A DNA stretch of 64,000 bases from Diplocloster modestus (GTDB lineage: Bacteria; Bacillota; Clostridia; Lachnospirales; Lachnospiraceae), in the NCBI RefSeq assembly GCF_019042245.1, contig NZ_JAHQCX010000026.1, forward strand, positions 1 through 64,000. The letters run 5' to 3'. Below are positions 8,708 to 17,905 of this stretch, in pieces (positions within the stretch are counted from its first letter, which is position 1; each line of letters opens with the position of its first letter). The notes beneath the pieces were generated by a model. That model ran no database searches. It was given only the letters and a program-made list of their open reading frames with translations, and had not been told where the DNA came from. Both the position numbers and the translations under genes were made by a program.

Positions 8708-9538
8708 CTATACTTCGAAGAAGATGTCAGGATTCGGTCCTATTTTTTGATTGTGGTCTTTTAAGGTTTCAATGGCTGACATCTGGTCCTGGGTCAGTTC
8801 GAAGTCGAAGATATCCAGGTTTTCCCGGATTCGGGCGGGGGTTACGGACTTCGGGAAGATCCGGTGGTTTTTCTGGATGTGCCAGCGCAGAACGACCTGG
8901 GCGGGGGACTTTCCTGTTTCTTTGCTGATTTTTATAATGGCGGGGTCTTTCAGGATAATGCCGCCGCACATGAGCGGACTCCATGCTTCCATCAGGATGT
9001 TTTTGTCTTCACAGTAGGACTGCAGTTCGTTCTGGGGATAGTATGGATGGCTTTCTACCTGGTTGACCAGAGGGAGCATGCTTCCCTGATCGGCCAGCGT
9101 TTCTATGTGGTGCGGATTAAAATTGCAGACGCCGATTACACGGACCGCTTTTTCCTGGTATAGACGTTCAAAAGCTTTCCACGTCTCTCCATATAGATAT
9201 TTTCCCGGCCAGTGGATCAGGAAACAATCCAGATAGGTAAGCTTTAACGCCTGCATACTTCTGTCGAATGCCCGCAGGGCTGCGTCATACCCCTGGTCTG
9301 CTGCCGTCAGCTTTGTGGTGATGTACAGCTCTTCTCTGTGGAGCGCGCTCTCCTGGACCGCTTTTCCAACCGCCTCCTCATTTTTGTAGGACGACGCGGT
9401 GTCGATACTTCGATATCCCGCTTCAAAAGCACACTGAAGCGCGTCATATGCCTGTTTCTGATCGGTAACCTGGTCCATGCCGATGCCGATACAAGGTACC
9501 TGGACTCCGTTGGCCAGTTCTTTGGTGAAAATTTTCAT
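8708..9538 (-). CDS. Aldo/keto reductase
   Basis: 276-residue NADPH-dependent aldo/keto reductase, TIM-barrel. The family signature GYRSIDTASSYKNEEAVG contains the catalytic Asp and Tyr; the catalytic Lys and His are in YITTKLTAADQG and DCFLIHWPG; the C-terminal cofactor motif is FPKSVTPARIRENLDIFDFEL. It is transcribed divergently from the isomerase at 9778, with a shared operator between the two promoters, suggesting joint regulation in sugar or polyol metabolism. Confidence 0.92.
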   Translation of the reverse strand: MKIFTKELANGVQVPCIGIGMDQVTDQKQAYDALQCAFEAGYRSIDTASSYKNEEAVGKAVQESALHREELYITTKLTAADQGYDAALRAFDRSMQALKLTYLDCFLIHWPGKYLYGETWKAFERLYQEKAVRVIGVCNFNPHHIETLADQGSMLPLVNQVESHPYYPQNELQSYCEDKNILMEAWSPLMCGGIILKDPAIIKISKETGKSPAQVVLRWHIQKNHRIFPKSVTPARIRENLDIFDFELTQDQMSAIETLKDHNQKIGPNPDIFFEV

Positions 9539-9592
9539 TACATAACCCTCCCATCCACTATTCCATAAGTTGTTTCACTGTATTTTATTGTT

Positions 9593-9700
9593 ATTATAGG
9601 ATCTTTCAGGCCTTTCGTCAATGATTATTTACATTTTTCATGAAAATTTTTGATTTATTTATGAAAACATGTTGAAAGTTTTCATTTTTTATTTTATAAT
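9593..9700. promoter_or_regulatory. Divergent promoters with TTTTCATGAAAA operator
   Basis: Minus-strand promoter for the aldo/keto reductase: TTGACG (9616-9621), 17 bases, TATAAT (9593-9598). Plus-strand promoter for the isomerase: TTGAAA (9672-9677), 17 bases, TATAAT (9695-9700). Between them lies the palindrome TTTTCATGAAAA (9635-9646), with half-site-like ATGAAAAC at 9661-9668 and GTTTTCAT at 9678-9685 inside the plus promoter spacer. Confidence 0.7.
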
Positions 9701-9777
9701 GTCTGCATAACATGTGATATGTTACAAAACGCAGTTAACAATAAAATTGATGTCAACGGAAAGGGTGGGTATTTATT

Positions 9778-10665
9778 ATGGGTATTAAAGTTGGTCTGCA
9801 GGGATATACGGTTCGGGAATACATGCGGTTTGACCCGTTGGGCGCGCTTCGCAAAACTGCCGGAATTGGCTATCGGTATATAGAACTGCCGAATTACGAT
9901 GCTTCCGGAAGTGCCTATTATGGATTAAGTGCAAAAGAATGGAAAAAAGAAGCGGATGCGGCCGGTATCAGGATCATCGGAGGTTATGCCACGAATCTGT
10001 CGGATGAGAATTTAGAAAAAACATGTGCTTTTTTTCAGGAGCTGGGATGCAGCAGAATGGTGATTCCCATTGACTACTTTCCCTCGCGTGAGATCTTAGA
10101 TGAAAAATGCCGTTTCTACAATAAAGCCGGAAGCCTTTGCCAGAAATACGGCCTTTCTCTTTTTTATGAAAATCATTACCACGAATTCCAGCTGATGGAC
10201 GGCCAGACCGTCATGGATCTCCTGCTGGCCCAGACCGATCCTGAGCGGTTTCATCTCTCCCTTAACACATATTGGCTCATGAGGGGCCTGGTAGATCCTT
10301 ACGCATTCTTCCAGAAATACCCGGACCGCATAGGATCCATCGTCCAGGAAGACTTCCCTCTGGATCAGATCGACAAATTCAACATGTGGAATTTTAAAAA
10401 CCATCATCCCATAGCGGAAAACATTCGCTATGACAAATTACTGCAAGGAAATGAAATCCAAAACATCCACCCTGTGCAATGTGAACTTTTCACGGAAATC
10501 GGGGAAGGTATCCTGAAACTACAGCCTATCATAGACCTGGCCAATGAAATCGGAAACGTATCCTATATCCTCCTAAAGCAAGATTTCACACGCAAGCCCA
10601 CGGAATTCGAGAGTATCGAAATCAGCCTTCGAAATTACAGAAAAATCCGGGGTGTGGACTGGTGA
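9778..10665 (+). CDS. Sugar phosphate isomerase/epimerase (xylose isomerase-like TIM barrel)
   Basis: 295 residues, AP_endonuc_2 / xylose-isomerase-like TIM barrel, as in inositol, hydroxypyruvate and 3-keto-sugar isomerases. Visible features are an N-terminal VGLQGYTVREYM strand, GIRIIGGYATNL, a metal-ligand region SLFYENHYHEFQ and LSLNTYWLMRGLVDP. Its start follows AAGGGTGGG. It is in the same predicted regulon as the Gfo/Idh/MocA protein; dehydrogenase plus isomerase pairs of this kind often act on oxidised sugars (3-keto sugars), which is an inference here. Confidence 0.85.
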   Translation: MGIKVGLQGYTVREYMRFDPLGALRKTAGIGYRYIELPNYDASGSAYYGLSAKEWKKEADAAGIRIIGGYATNLSDENLEKTCAFFQELGCSRMVIPIDYFPSREILDEKCRFYNKAGSLCQKYGLSLFYENHYHEFQLMDGQTVMDLLLAQTDPERFHLSLNTYWLMRGLVDPYAFFQKYPDRIGSIVQEDFPLDQIDKFNMWNFKNHHPIAENIRYDKLLQGNEIQNIHPVQCELFTEIGEGILKLQPIIDLANEIGNVSYILLKQDFTRKPTEFESIEISLRNYRKIRGVDW

Positions 10666-10689
10666 TTTTGGGAGGTATCTGATGGGTCC

Positions 10690-11005
10690 GGAGCGGGCCG
10701 GGGCAGGGATTGCCTTCCTATGCGGGGCCAACGCGCGGGGGCGTCCAATCCTTACGGGAGCCAAATCGCATCGGTCAGACCTAAGAACGGGTAACTCCGA
10801 TGGCGGGAGAACCTCTTATTAGCAGGGCCCGGAACAAACTCGCCAAAAAAGCGGCTCGGACAGTGTTCCAGGCCCTGCGAGGTTCTCCCACCATCTGCGT
10901 AACCCGTACTAAGGTCTGACCTCAAGCGATTTGGCTCCCGTAAGGATTGGACGCCCCCGCGCGTTGGCCCCGCATAGGAAGGCAATCCCTGCCCCGGCCC
11001 GCTCC
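10690..11005. repeat. 316-bp inverted-repeat element with 80-bp perfect arms
   Basis: Arms 10690-10769 and 10926-11005 are exact reverse complements (GGAGCGGGCC at one end, GGCCCGCTCC at the other). Inside, a further stretch of about 65 bases per arm is an imperfect complement, leaving a central loop near 10843-10870. It fills the gap between the convergent isomerase and galT genes. No ORF of note. It would form a very long hairpin as RNA or DNA; it may be a MITE-like unit or a structured RNA and could also end transcription from both sides. Confidence 0.85.
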
Positions 11006-11097
11006 TGCTTTAGTGATGCCCAAACCGTATCCAATAGTGCTTAACTTTTACCAGGATCGTTATTAATACTCTTATGGAGAAGTCTAAAGATCCCCTG

Positions 11098-12591
11098 TTA
11101 CAATTCAGCAGTAAATCTCCGGAAAGCTTCGCGTCCGGCGGGGCTGCATTTAAATACGCCGGCGTCTTCCAGGACTTTTACGAATACCTGGCCGATTTCC
11201 TGCCGGAGAATGCGGTGTACGTTCTCTTTGTTCAGGTTTGGATGGCGGGGCAGGAACTCTTCCACCCAGTCCGCGTGCTTTGACAGTTGCTCATCTGCCC
11301 GGATATCTTCTCCGCTTAGGATGGCGGATGCCAGATTTTCCATTTCGTCTTTCAGGCGGGCGGGCAGTACGGCCAGTCCCATCACTTCGATTAATCCTAT
11401 GTTTTCCTTTTTGATGTGGTGCAGGTCCGCGTGGGGGTGATAGACCCCGAAGGGATGCTCTTCTGTGGTAATATTATTGCGCAGGGTCAGGTCCAGCTCG
11501 TATACTTCGCCCTTTTTACGGGCGATCGGGGTGATGGTGTTGTGGGGCTCGCCATCCGTCTCTGCAAAGATGAACGCTTCCTCGTCGGTGTATGCCCTCC
11601 ATTTTCCCAGAATGTAGTCTGCCAGCTCTATCAGACGGGCGGAATCCCTGTGGCGGATGCGGATGACGGATAACGGCCAGTGCAGGATGCCGGCTTCCAC
11701 ATCCTCATATCCCGGGATCGTGATCTGCTCTTCTATGGCGGCCCGCGCCATGGCGAACTCGTAGTTTCCGCCCTGGAAATGATCGTGGCTTAGGATCGAG
11801 CCGCCGACGATCGGCAGGTCGGCGTTGGAACCGAGGAAGTAGTGGGGGAACAGTTTGATAAAGTCAAAGAGCTTTGCAAATGCCGCCCGGTCTATTTTCA
11901 TCGGGATGTGCTCGCCGTTGAACACGATACAGTGCTCGTTGTAATAGACATAGGGGGAATACTGGAAGCCCCAGGCTCCTCCCTGGATCGTGACCGGTAC
12001 GATCCTGTGATTCTGGCGGGCGGGGTGGTTCACGCGCCCCATATAACCCTCGTTTTCCTTACACAGCAGGCATTTCGGATAACCGCTGGCTTTGGCCTGT
12101 TTGGCTGCCGCGATGGCTTTGGGGTCTTTTTCGGGCTTGGACAGGTTGATGGTGATATCGATGGAACCGTAATCGCTGTCCACCGTCCATCTCATGTCCT
12201 TACAGATCCGGTAGCGCCTGATATAATCCGTATCCTGGCTGAATTTATAGAAATAGTCCGTGGCCTCCCGCGGGTCTTTTTCGTGGAGCGTCCAGAACTT
12301 TCTCTGGAATTCGCTGGGTCTTGGCACCAGGCAGCCCATAATCTTTGTGTCAAACAGATCCCGGTAGGCGATGCTGTCTTCTTTCAGGATTCCACGGGCG
12401 TGGGCCTCGTCCAGTAATTCTTTTAAGACCGGTTCCAGTTCTATACCGGAATATTCTTCCTGAGGCTCTTCGTATTCCGCTTCTTCGAACAATTCCAGCA
12501 GCCGGTTGGTCGTATAGATGGCGTCTTCCGCCTCAATCAACCCGGTCTCCAATCCATACTGTACTAGTTTTTTGATATTTTCAAACAGCAT
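11098..12591 (-). CDS. galT: UDP-glucose--hexose-1-phosphate uridylyltransferase, type II GalT
   Basis: 497 residues from the ATG at 12591 (MLFENIKKLVQYGLE); upstream in-frame codons to 12672 overlap the galE end and are unlikely to be used. The length and sequence match the Firmicute GalT type II family, not the shorter E. coli type. Landmarks include the ligand region CLLCKENEGYMGRVNHPARQ and GSNADLPIVGGSILSHDHFQ, the His-rich active-site segment. It exchanges UMP between UDP-glucose and galactose-1-phosphate (Leloir pathway). The start is 2 bases from the galE stop, in the operon galK-galE-galT. Confidence 0.93.
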   Translation of the reverse strand: MLFENIKKLVQYGLETGLIEAEDAIYTTNRLLELFEEAEYEEPQEEYSGIELEPVLKELLDEAHARGILKEDSIAYRDLFDTKIMGCLVPRPSEFQRKFWTLHEKDPREATDYFYKFSQDTDYIRRYRICKDMRWTVDSDYGSIDITINLSKPEKDPKAIAAAKQAKASGYPKCLLCKENEGYMGRVNHPARQNHRIVPVTIQGGAWGFQYSPYVYYNEHCIVFNGEHIPMKIDRAAFAKLFDFIKLFPHYFLGSNADLPIVGGSILSHDHFQGGNYEFAMARAAIEEQITIPGYEDVEAGILHWPLSVIRIRHRDSARLIELADYILGKWRAYTDEEAFIFAETDGEPHNTITPIARKKGEVYELDLTLRNNITTEEHPFGVYHPHADLHHIKKENIGLIEVMGLAVLPARLKDEMENLASAILSGEDIRADEQLSKHADWVEEFLPRHPNLNKENVHRILRQEIGQVFVKVLEDAGVFKCSPAGREAFRRFTAEL

Positions 12592-12592
12592 T

Positions 12593-13591
12593 TTAGTCCT
12601 CCTTACTATAACCGTTTGGATGGGTACTGTGCCATTTCCATGCTGTCTCAATGATCTCTTCCAGATCCGCATGTTCCGGTTTCCAGCCCAGAACGGTTTT
12701 CGCTTTCCCGCTGGATGCGATCAGCTGGGCAGGATCCCCGGCTCTTCGTCCTTCGATGACGGCCGGTATCGGATGTTGGGTTACTTTTCTGGCCGTTTCA
12801 ACTACTTCTTTTACGGTAAATCCAATACCGTTGCCCAGATTGAATATGTCGCTTTCTTTTCCATCCAGCAGATACTGCACCGCCAGAATGTGTGCCTGTG
12901 CCAGGTCGGTCACATGGATATAATCCCGGATACAGGTGCCGTCCTTGGTAGCATAGTCTTCTCCGAAGATCTTGATGGCCTCCCGCTGCCCCAGCGGAAC
13001 CTGCAGGATCAGTGGAATCAGATGAGTCTCCGGATTATGAGCCTCTCCGATCTCACCGCTTATATGTGCCCCGCAGGCGTTGAAGTAGCGCAGGGACACG
13101 TAGGTAAGCCCATGGGCTTTTCCCACCCATTTAAACATCTTTTCCATGGACAATTTGGTCTCCCCGTAAGTGTTGACAGGTTCCGTCCGGTCCGTTTCCA
13201 GAATCGGAATCCGCTCCGGCTCGCCGTATGTCGCCGCGGTGGAGGAAAAGACGATGTGCTTAATCTCATGCGCGACCATGGCGTCCAGAAGGACTTTTGT
13301 GCCGCACAGGTTGTTATCATAATACTTTAACGGGTCTACCATGCTCTCGCCTACCTGCGAGTTGGCTGCAAAATGTATCACCGCCTGAATCCCGGCCTCT
13401 TTTTCAAATACTTCATCCAAAAACGCCCGGTTCCGGATATCTCCCTGATAGAATCTGGCTTCCGGATGCACCGCCTCCTTGTAACCTGTCTCCAGATTAT
13501 CAATGATGACCACATCTTCCCCCTTTTCTTTTAATGCGTATACGGTGTGGGAACCGATGTATCCGGCTCCTCCCAGTACTAATATGGACAT
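12593..13591 (-). CDS. galE: UDP-glucose 4-epimerase
   Basis: 332-residue short-chain dehydrogenase-type epimerase. Rossmann motif GGAGYIGSHTVYAL at the N-terminus; the catalytic Ser/Thr is in VFSSTAATYGEP and the Tyr-x-x-x-Lys motif in NTYGETKLSMEK. It interconverts UDP-galactose and UDP-glucose. Middle gene of the gal operon. Confidence 0.95.
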   Translation of the reverse strand: MSILVLGGAGYIGSHTVYALKEKGEDVVIIDNLETGYKEAVHPEARFYQGDIRNRAFLDEVFEKEAGIQAVIHFAANSQVGESMVDPLKYYDNNLCGTKVLLDAMVAHEIKHIVFSSTAATYGEPERIPILETDRTEPVNTYGETKLSMEKMFKWVGKAHGLTYVSLRYFNACGAHISGEIGEAHNPETHLIPLILQVPLGQREAIKIFGEDYATKDGTCIRDYIHVTDLAQAHILAVQYLLDGKESDIFNLGNGIGFTVKEVVETARKVTQHPIPAVIEGRRAGDPAQLIASSGKAKTVLGWKPEHADLEEIIETAWKWHSTHPNGYSKED

Positions 13592-13697
13592 AATTTTTTC
13601 CTCCTGCTCTTCTAATCTTCCGAGGTTCTCGGGTCTTCAGAATCTCTTCTAAATATCAGGTTCCTCTGTTTACTGTATCCATAATCCTTCAAACAAC

Positions 13698-14870
13698 TTA
13701 ATTTTCCAGTTTCCCTGCTCCGTCTCCGATATCCACCACGTAGAAATCCGCGGCATATCCGATTTCTTTTAAATACCTGCCGCCCACTTCCTCAATAAAG
13801 GCATCTGTCTTATCATTTTGAACAATGCTTACCGTGCATCCGCCGAACCCGGCTCCGGTCATACGCGATCCAATGACGCCTTCCGCTTCCCAGGCCGCCT
13901 CAGCCAAGGTATCCAGCTCTATCCCGGTCACCTCATAGTCATCCCGCAAAGAGACGTGGGATGCGTTCATGAGCGCTCCGAACTGTTCGATATCATTTGC
14001 CTTTAACGCTTCCACCGCCCGGATGGTCCGTTGATTTTCATAAACCGCATGCCTGGCGCGTCTTCGGCAGACCGGGTCCGATATCGCTCCTTTCACTTCT
14101 TCGAACTCCGCTTCCGTAAGCTCTCCCAGAGCCTCTATTTTCTTTACCTTCTGAATATCTGCCAGCGCGGCTTCACACTGACTCCTGCGCTCATTATACT
14201 TAGAATCCCCAAGTCCCCGCTTTTTATTGCTGCAGGCGATCACGATCCTGGCATTTTCAAGCTTGACCGGCGCATACTCATAGGCCAGATCGCTGGTATC
14301 CAGGAAAATAGCATGATCTTTTTTCCCCATAGCAATGGCAAACTGATCCATGATTCCGCAGTTGACTCCGTTAAATTTATTTTCCGAATACTGGCCATAC
14401 AGCGCGATCTGTGTCATACTCACATCGTCGAATCCATACAGATCCTTAAGTATCACCCCGGTCACCACTTCGACTGACGCGGAGGAAGAAAGCCCCGAAC
14501 CGTTGGGTATATTACCGTACAACAGCAGGTCAAATCCCTGCTCTATAGAAAAGCCTTTGGACCGGAACGCCCATATAACTCCCTTCGGATAATTCGTCCA
14601 GCCCGCCTCTTTTCCGTATGTAAGTTCGTCCAGCCCGGACTCCACGATGCCAAGCTGCTCAAAATTCATGGAATAAAAGCAAAGTTTTTGATCCTGTCTT
14701 TTTCTGGCTATGGCATAGGTTCCGATGGTCAGGGCGCAGGGAAATACATGCCCTCCGTTATAGTCCGTATGCTCTCCGATCAGATTGACCCGCCCCGGCG
14801 CGAAGTAAGCCCGGATATCTCCATCCCCTCCGAACAGCTCTGCAAACTTCCCCATCAATTGCTCTTTCAT
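13698..14870 (-). CDS. galK: Galactokinase
   Basis: 390 residues of the GHMP kinase family. The galactokinase signature GRVNLIGEHTDYNGG is at residues 26-40, the ATP-binding motif is GSGLSSSASVEVV, and the C-terminal motif is GSRMTGAGFGGCTVSIV. It phosphorylates galactose at C1. First gene of the gal operon, with a promoter just upstream. Confidence 0.96.
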   Translation of the reverse strand: MKEQLMGKFAELFGGDGDIRAYFAPGRVNLIGEHTDYNGGHVFPCALTIGTYAIARKRQDQKLCFYSMNFEQLGIVESGLDELTYGKEAGWTNYPKGVIWAFRSKGFSIEQGFDLLLYGNIPNGSGLSSSASVEVVTGVILKDLYGFDDVSMTQIALYGQYSENKFNGVNCGIMDQFAIAMGKKDHAIFLDTSDLAYEYAPVKLENARIVIACSNKKRGLGDSKYNERRSQCEAALADIQKVKKIEALGELTEAEFEEVKGAISDPVCRRRARHAVYENQRTIRAVEALKANDIEQFGALMNASHVSLRDDYEVTGIELDTLAEAAWEAEGVIGSRMTGAGFGGCTVSIVQNDKTDAFIEEVGGRYLKEIGYAADFYVVDIGDGAGKLEN

Positions 14871-14929
14871 GACGCATCTCCTTTATTTCATTTTTTCTGT
14901 TATAAAACATTTTTCCTGTTTATGAGCTC

Positions 14930-14957
14930 ATTATAACACAGATTGCCCATTTGTAAA
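14930..14957 (-). promoter_or_regulatory. Promoter of the gal operon
   Basis: On the minus strand TTTACA (14952-14957), 16 bases, TATAAT (14930-14935), about 60 bases before the galK ATG. Confidence 0.55.
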
Positions 14958-15258
14958 TAGAAATTTTCTCTTCTATATATGAAAAGTATTCGTTATATTT
15001 ACCAAACTGTTGATAAACATCTGCGTTCAAGCAAGTTCCGCTCACGGTATAGAAGTTGACTGTCCGTTGGTGCATATTGTTTCTCACTGTATGGCTAAGG
15101 TCGTGGAAGCAGATTTTCGACAAGATATGATAAAAACGCCTTTAAAACGATATCCGTTACCGTCACATTAAGTAAGATTAAAAATAATAATGTGTAAATC
15201 TTTAGACTATGGTATGATAAAAGTACCATAGTCCTTTATTCTAAAGAAGAGCTATATT
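14958..15258. other. Left edge of the AT-rich island, with an inverted repeat
   Basis: No intact gene. Base composition drops towards AT here. GACTATGGTA (15206-15215) and TACCATAGTC (15225-15234) form a 10-bp perfect stem followed by CTTTATT, a terminator-like or operator-like structure just ahead of the recombinase start. Confidence 0.5.
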
Positions 15259-15847
15259 ATGGCCAGAAAAAGCAGAAAAAATATTGTTGTAAGTACCAAA
15301 CCGATTACTAAGAAATACAGAGTTGCCGCTTATGCTCGGATTTCTGTTGAGAAAACAGGTCAGCCATCTGACTCGATTGAAGGTCAGCTGCATCTGATTG
15401 AGGATTTTATTCTTCAGCAGGATGTGATGGAGCGTGAGGGCTGTTATATTGATGAAAATGAAAGCGGTATATCTTTTCAACGCAAAGGCTTTCAAAAGAT
15501 GCTGGATGATATTGCGGCAGGAAAAATAAACTGTGTAATTGTAAAAGATTTGTCACGCTTTGGCTAAAATTTTATAGAGACAGGATTTTATCTTGAACAG
15601 TTCTTACCTCTCAAAAGAGTAAGATTCATTTCTATTAATGATGGCTGGGACAGCGTAGTTGGTGTGACGAATCAGAATCCCCTGGGGAGAAGTTCTAGAG
15701 TAAATAAGAATTACGTTAGAACAATTTCAAATGTTTTGCAATGCCGAAAAGGAACAAGCTGCTTTTGAAAAACTTGTGAGTCACTATTTATTGAAGATTA
15801 CTGTTTTTACGGACAAAAAAATGATTGTTGAGTTTGATGCGAAGTAA
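15259..15847 (+). pseudogene. Broken large serine recombinase
   Basis: The first 102 codons encode the N-terminal resolvase domain of a large serine recombinase (AAYARISVE with catalytic-Ser region, DEQ-like SIEGQLHLIEDFI, then VIVKDLSRFG). A stop at 15565-15567 interrupts the expected LSRFGRNYIETG motif; the same frame continues NFIETGFYLEQFLP and RFISINDGWDS. After a large internal deletion, only a short C-terminal tail is recognisable (AFEKLVSHYLLKITVF). This is a dead integrase or transposase of a mobile element and marks the island as acquired. Confidence 0.85.
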
Positions 15848-15898
15848 TTAGTATTATTGCGGCTTAAATTGATATATCTCAGAAAAACGGAGGGTTAC

Positions 15899-16753
15899 AT
15901 GGAGACTGATAAAATGTTAAAGGCTCAGATTAGTGCCAAGGGAATGCAAATTTCCGTTGTCTCTGACGGCGGCTACGATGACTATATTTCGTTGACGGAT
16001 ATTGCAAAATACAAAAGTGAAGATCCGGCAGCTACCATTCAAAACTGGATGCGAAGCCGCGATGTTATTGAATTTTTGGGGCTGTGGGAATCGCTGCATA
16101 ATTCGGATTTTAAACCCCTCGAATTCGAGGGGTTTAAAGCAAGAGCTGGTTCAAATGCATTTACGCTGTCTCCCAAGCGCTGGATTGAGGCAACCGCAGC
16201 GATTGGGATATACTCTAAATCCGGGAGAAATGGCGGTACCTTTGCCCATAGAGATATTGCCTTTGAGTTTGCTTCCTGGATTTCTGCTGAATTCAAGCTT
16301 TATATTATTACGGACTATCAGAGGCTGAAAGCGGATGAAAATAGCCGGCTGTCACTGAACTGGAATATGAACCGTGAAATTTCTAAAATTAATTATCGGA
16401 TTCATACAGATGCAATCAAAGAGCATCTGATTGTTCCGGAGCTTCCCAAGCAATATCAGAGTTTTACATATGCAACGGAGGCAGATGTTCTAAATGTAGC
16501 AATGTTTGGAAAGACAGCAAAGCAGTGGCGTGATTCTAATCCTGGATTGGATGGTAATGTCCGCGACCATGCTACGCTTCAGCAACTTATTGTTTTATCT
16601 AACATGGAGAGTTTAAATGCTGAGATGATTAAGCGTGGGATAAGCTGTAATGACCGGTTGGTGGAATTAAATCGAATTGCAAAGGAACAGATGACATCTT
16701 TATTGAAATCGACAGGAGTTAAACGGTTAGAACAATACAATAATTCAAAATAA
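15899..16753 (+). CDS. KilA-N domain protein
   Basis: 284 residues from the ATG at 15899 (after CGGAGGG); an earlier in-frame start at 15857 has no ribosome-binding site. Residues 20 to about 150 form a KilA-N DNA-binding domain (YISLTDIAKYKSEDPAATIQ, WMRSRDVIEFLGLWE, FTLSPKRWIEATAAIGI, FEFASWISAEFKLYII). The C-terminal half resembles that of phage and chromosomal KilA-N proteins of Bacteroidetes and Firmicutes. Its exact role is unknown; such genes accompany prophages and defence islands. The coding sequence contains a 30-bp perfect palindrome at 16109-16138. Confidence 0.85.
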   Translation: METDKMLKAQISAKGMQISVVSDGGYDDYISLTDIAKYKSEDPAATIQNWMRSRDVIEFLGLWESLHNSDFKPLEFEGFKARAGSNAFTLSPKRWIEATAAIGIYSKSGRNGGTFAHRDIAFEFASWISAEFKLYIITDYQRLKADENSRLSLNWNMNREISKINYRIHTDAIKEHLIVPELPKQYQSFTYATEADVLNVAMFGKTAKQWRDSNPGLDGNVRDHATLQQLIVLSNMESLNAEMIKRGISCNDRLVELNRIAKEQMTSLLKSTGVKRLEQYNNSK

Positions 16754-16900
16754 TTAGGTAGTTCTAATTATAAAGATATAGTGAAATTGTGATAACAGTT
16801 TAACAATGTATAGTTATGCGTTTAACATTAATTGAATTAATAGTACAAAAAGGAAGTTGTTTAGTAGCCTTTAGACATGGAGTGGAATTGGGGGATTACT

Positions 16901-17869
16901 ATGAGAATCATGAATGAAATACAACGGGCAGTCAAGTATCTTAATGCTAATGCTCCAGTTAGTGCCAAAATTGATGACGAGCAAATTGAAGCATATACAG
17001 TACAAACTATTGCCGATTTGAATAGTGGTAATTATAATTTTTCAACCTACAATTCTATGGTCTTGAAACAAGGTGCCAAAAAACGTCAAGTTAAACTATA
17101 CAAGCTATTTTCAACAGAAAATATCCTATGTCAATATGTAAAACAGATATTGGATAGAATATTCAAGATAAAATACCCAAATCAGAACAAGGCTGTGCAT
17201 ACACTATTCGATTTTTTTAAAGCATCTAAACAGATGTCGGAGTTTACCATTATTAAGTGTGATTATAAGGACTATTTCAATTCTGTATCATCTGCTTATG
17301 TTTTTGAGAAGTACATAAAGGGTCAAATGACAAACCGCGCCGAAACGGAACTTATTTCTACGTTCGCCAGTCAGACGAAATATTCATATGCAGGACTACA
17401 TACTTCAAATCTGTTCGCAGAGATAATTGCCACAAAGTTTGACGAACTTATTCGGCAAGCATTTTCACAATATGGGTTACTCTTTTTCGAACGATATATT
17501 GATGATACTATCATCATCCTAAATCAGCACTTGGAACAGAGTGCCTGTGAGAAAATCTTGAATGATTCCCTCTGGCAAATTTACCACGATGCGAGCATTA
17601 CGACCAGTATTCCATGCAAAACTAAGTTCAACCCATCGAAGTTCAGCATGATAACCCGGCGTTCTTTAACTGCAACCTGGTCATCAGTAGACTTCTTAGG
17701 TTATGAATTCTTTTTCAAAACAGATGCAAAAGGGAAAACAGCAATGCAGTACGGAATAACTACAGAGAAGCAAAGTAAATATAGTGGGCGAATAGAGGAA
17801 ATTATTGAAGACTATAAACAAAACAACGATGTAGAGCTTATGCGCCATAGAATATTAGCCTTTGCGTAA
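16901..17869 (+). CDS. Reverse transcriptase 1 of a tandem pair (DRT3a-like, UG/Abi group)
   Basis: About 322 residues from the ATG at 16901 (after TTGGGGGAT); an upstream ATG at 16877 is possible. RT motifs: A in IIKCDYKDYFNSV, B in YAGLHTSNLFAEII, C in FERYIDDTIII, so the YxDD catalytic pair is intact. These motifs match unknown-group/abortive-infection RTs used in phage defence rather than retrons or group II introns. It stops at 17867-17869, and the same frame remains open straight into the second RT, so the C-terminus may be truncated. Two adjacent RTs are the hallmark of defence-associated RT type 3 (DRT3). Assignment to DRT3 is inference. Confidence 0.72.
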   Translation: MRIMNEIQRAVKYLNANAPVSAKIDDEQIEAYTVQTIADLNSGNYNFSTYNSMVLKQGAKKRQVKLYKLFSTENILCQYVKQILDRIFKIKYPNQNKAVHTLFDFFKASKQMSEFTIIKCDYKDYFNSVSSAYVFEKYIKGQMTNRAETELISTFASQTKYSYAGLHTSNLFAEIIATKFDELIRQAFSQYGLLFFERYIDDTIIILNQHLEQSACEKILNDSLWQIYHDASITTSIPCKTKFNPSKFSMITRRSLTATWSSVDFLGYEFFFKTDAKGKTAMQYGITTEKQSKYSGRIEEIIEDYKQNNDVELMRHRILAFA

Positions 17870-17905
17870 AGCGATCAGAAAATTTTTGATAATGAATGGG
17901 GAACA

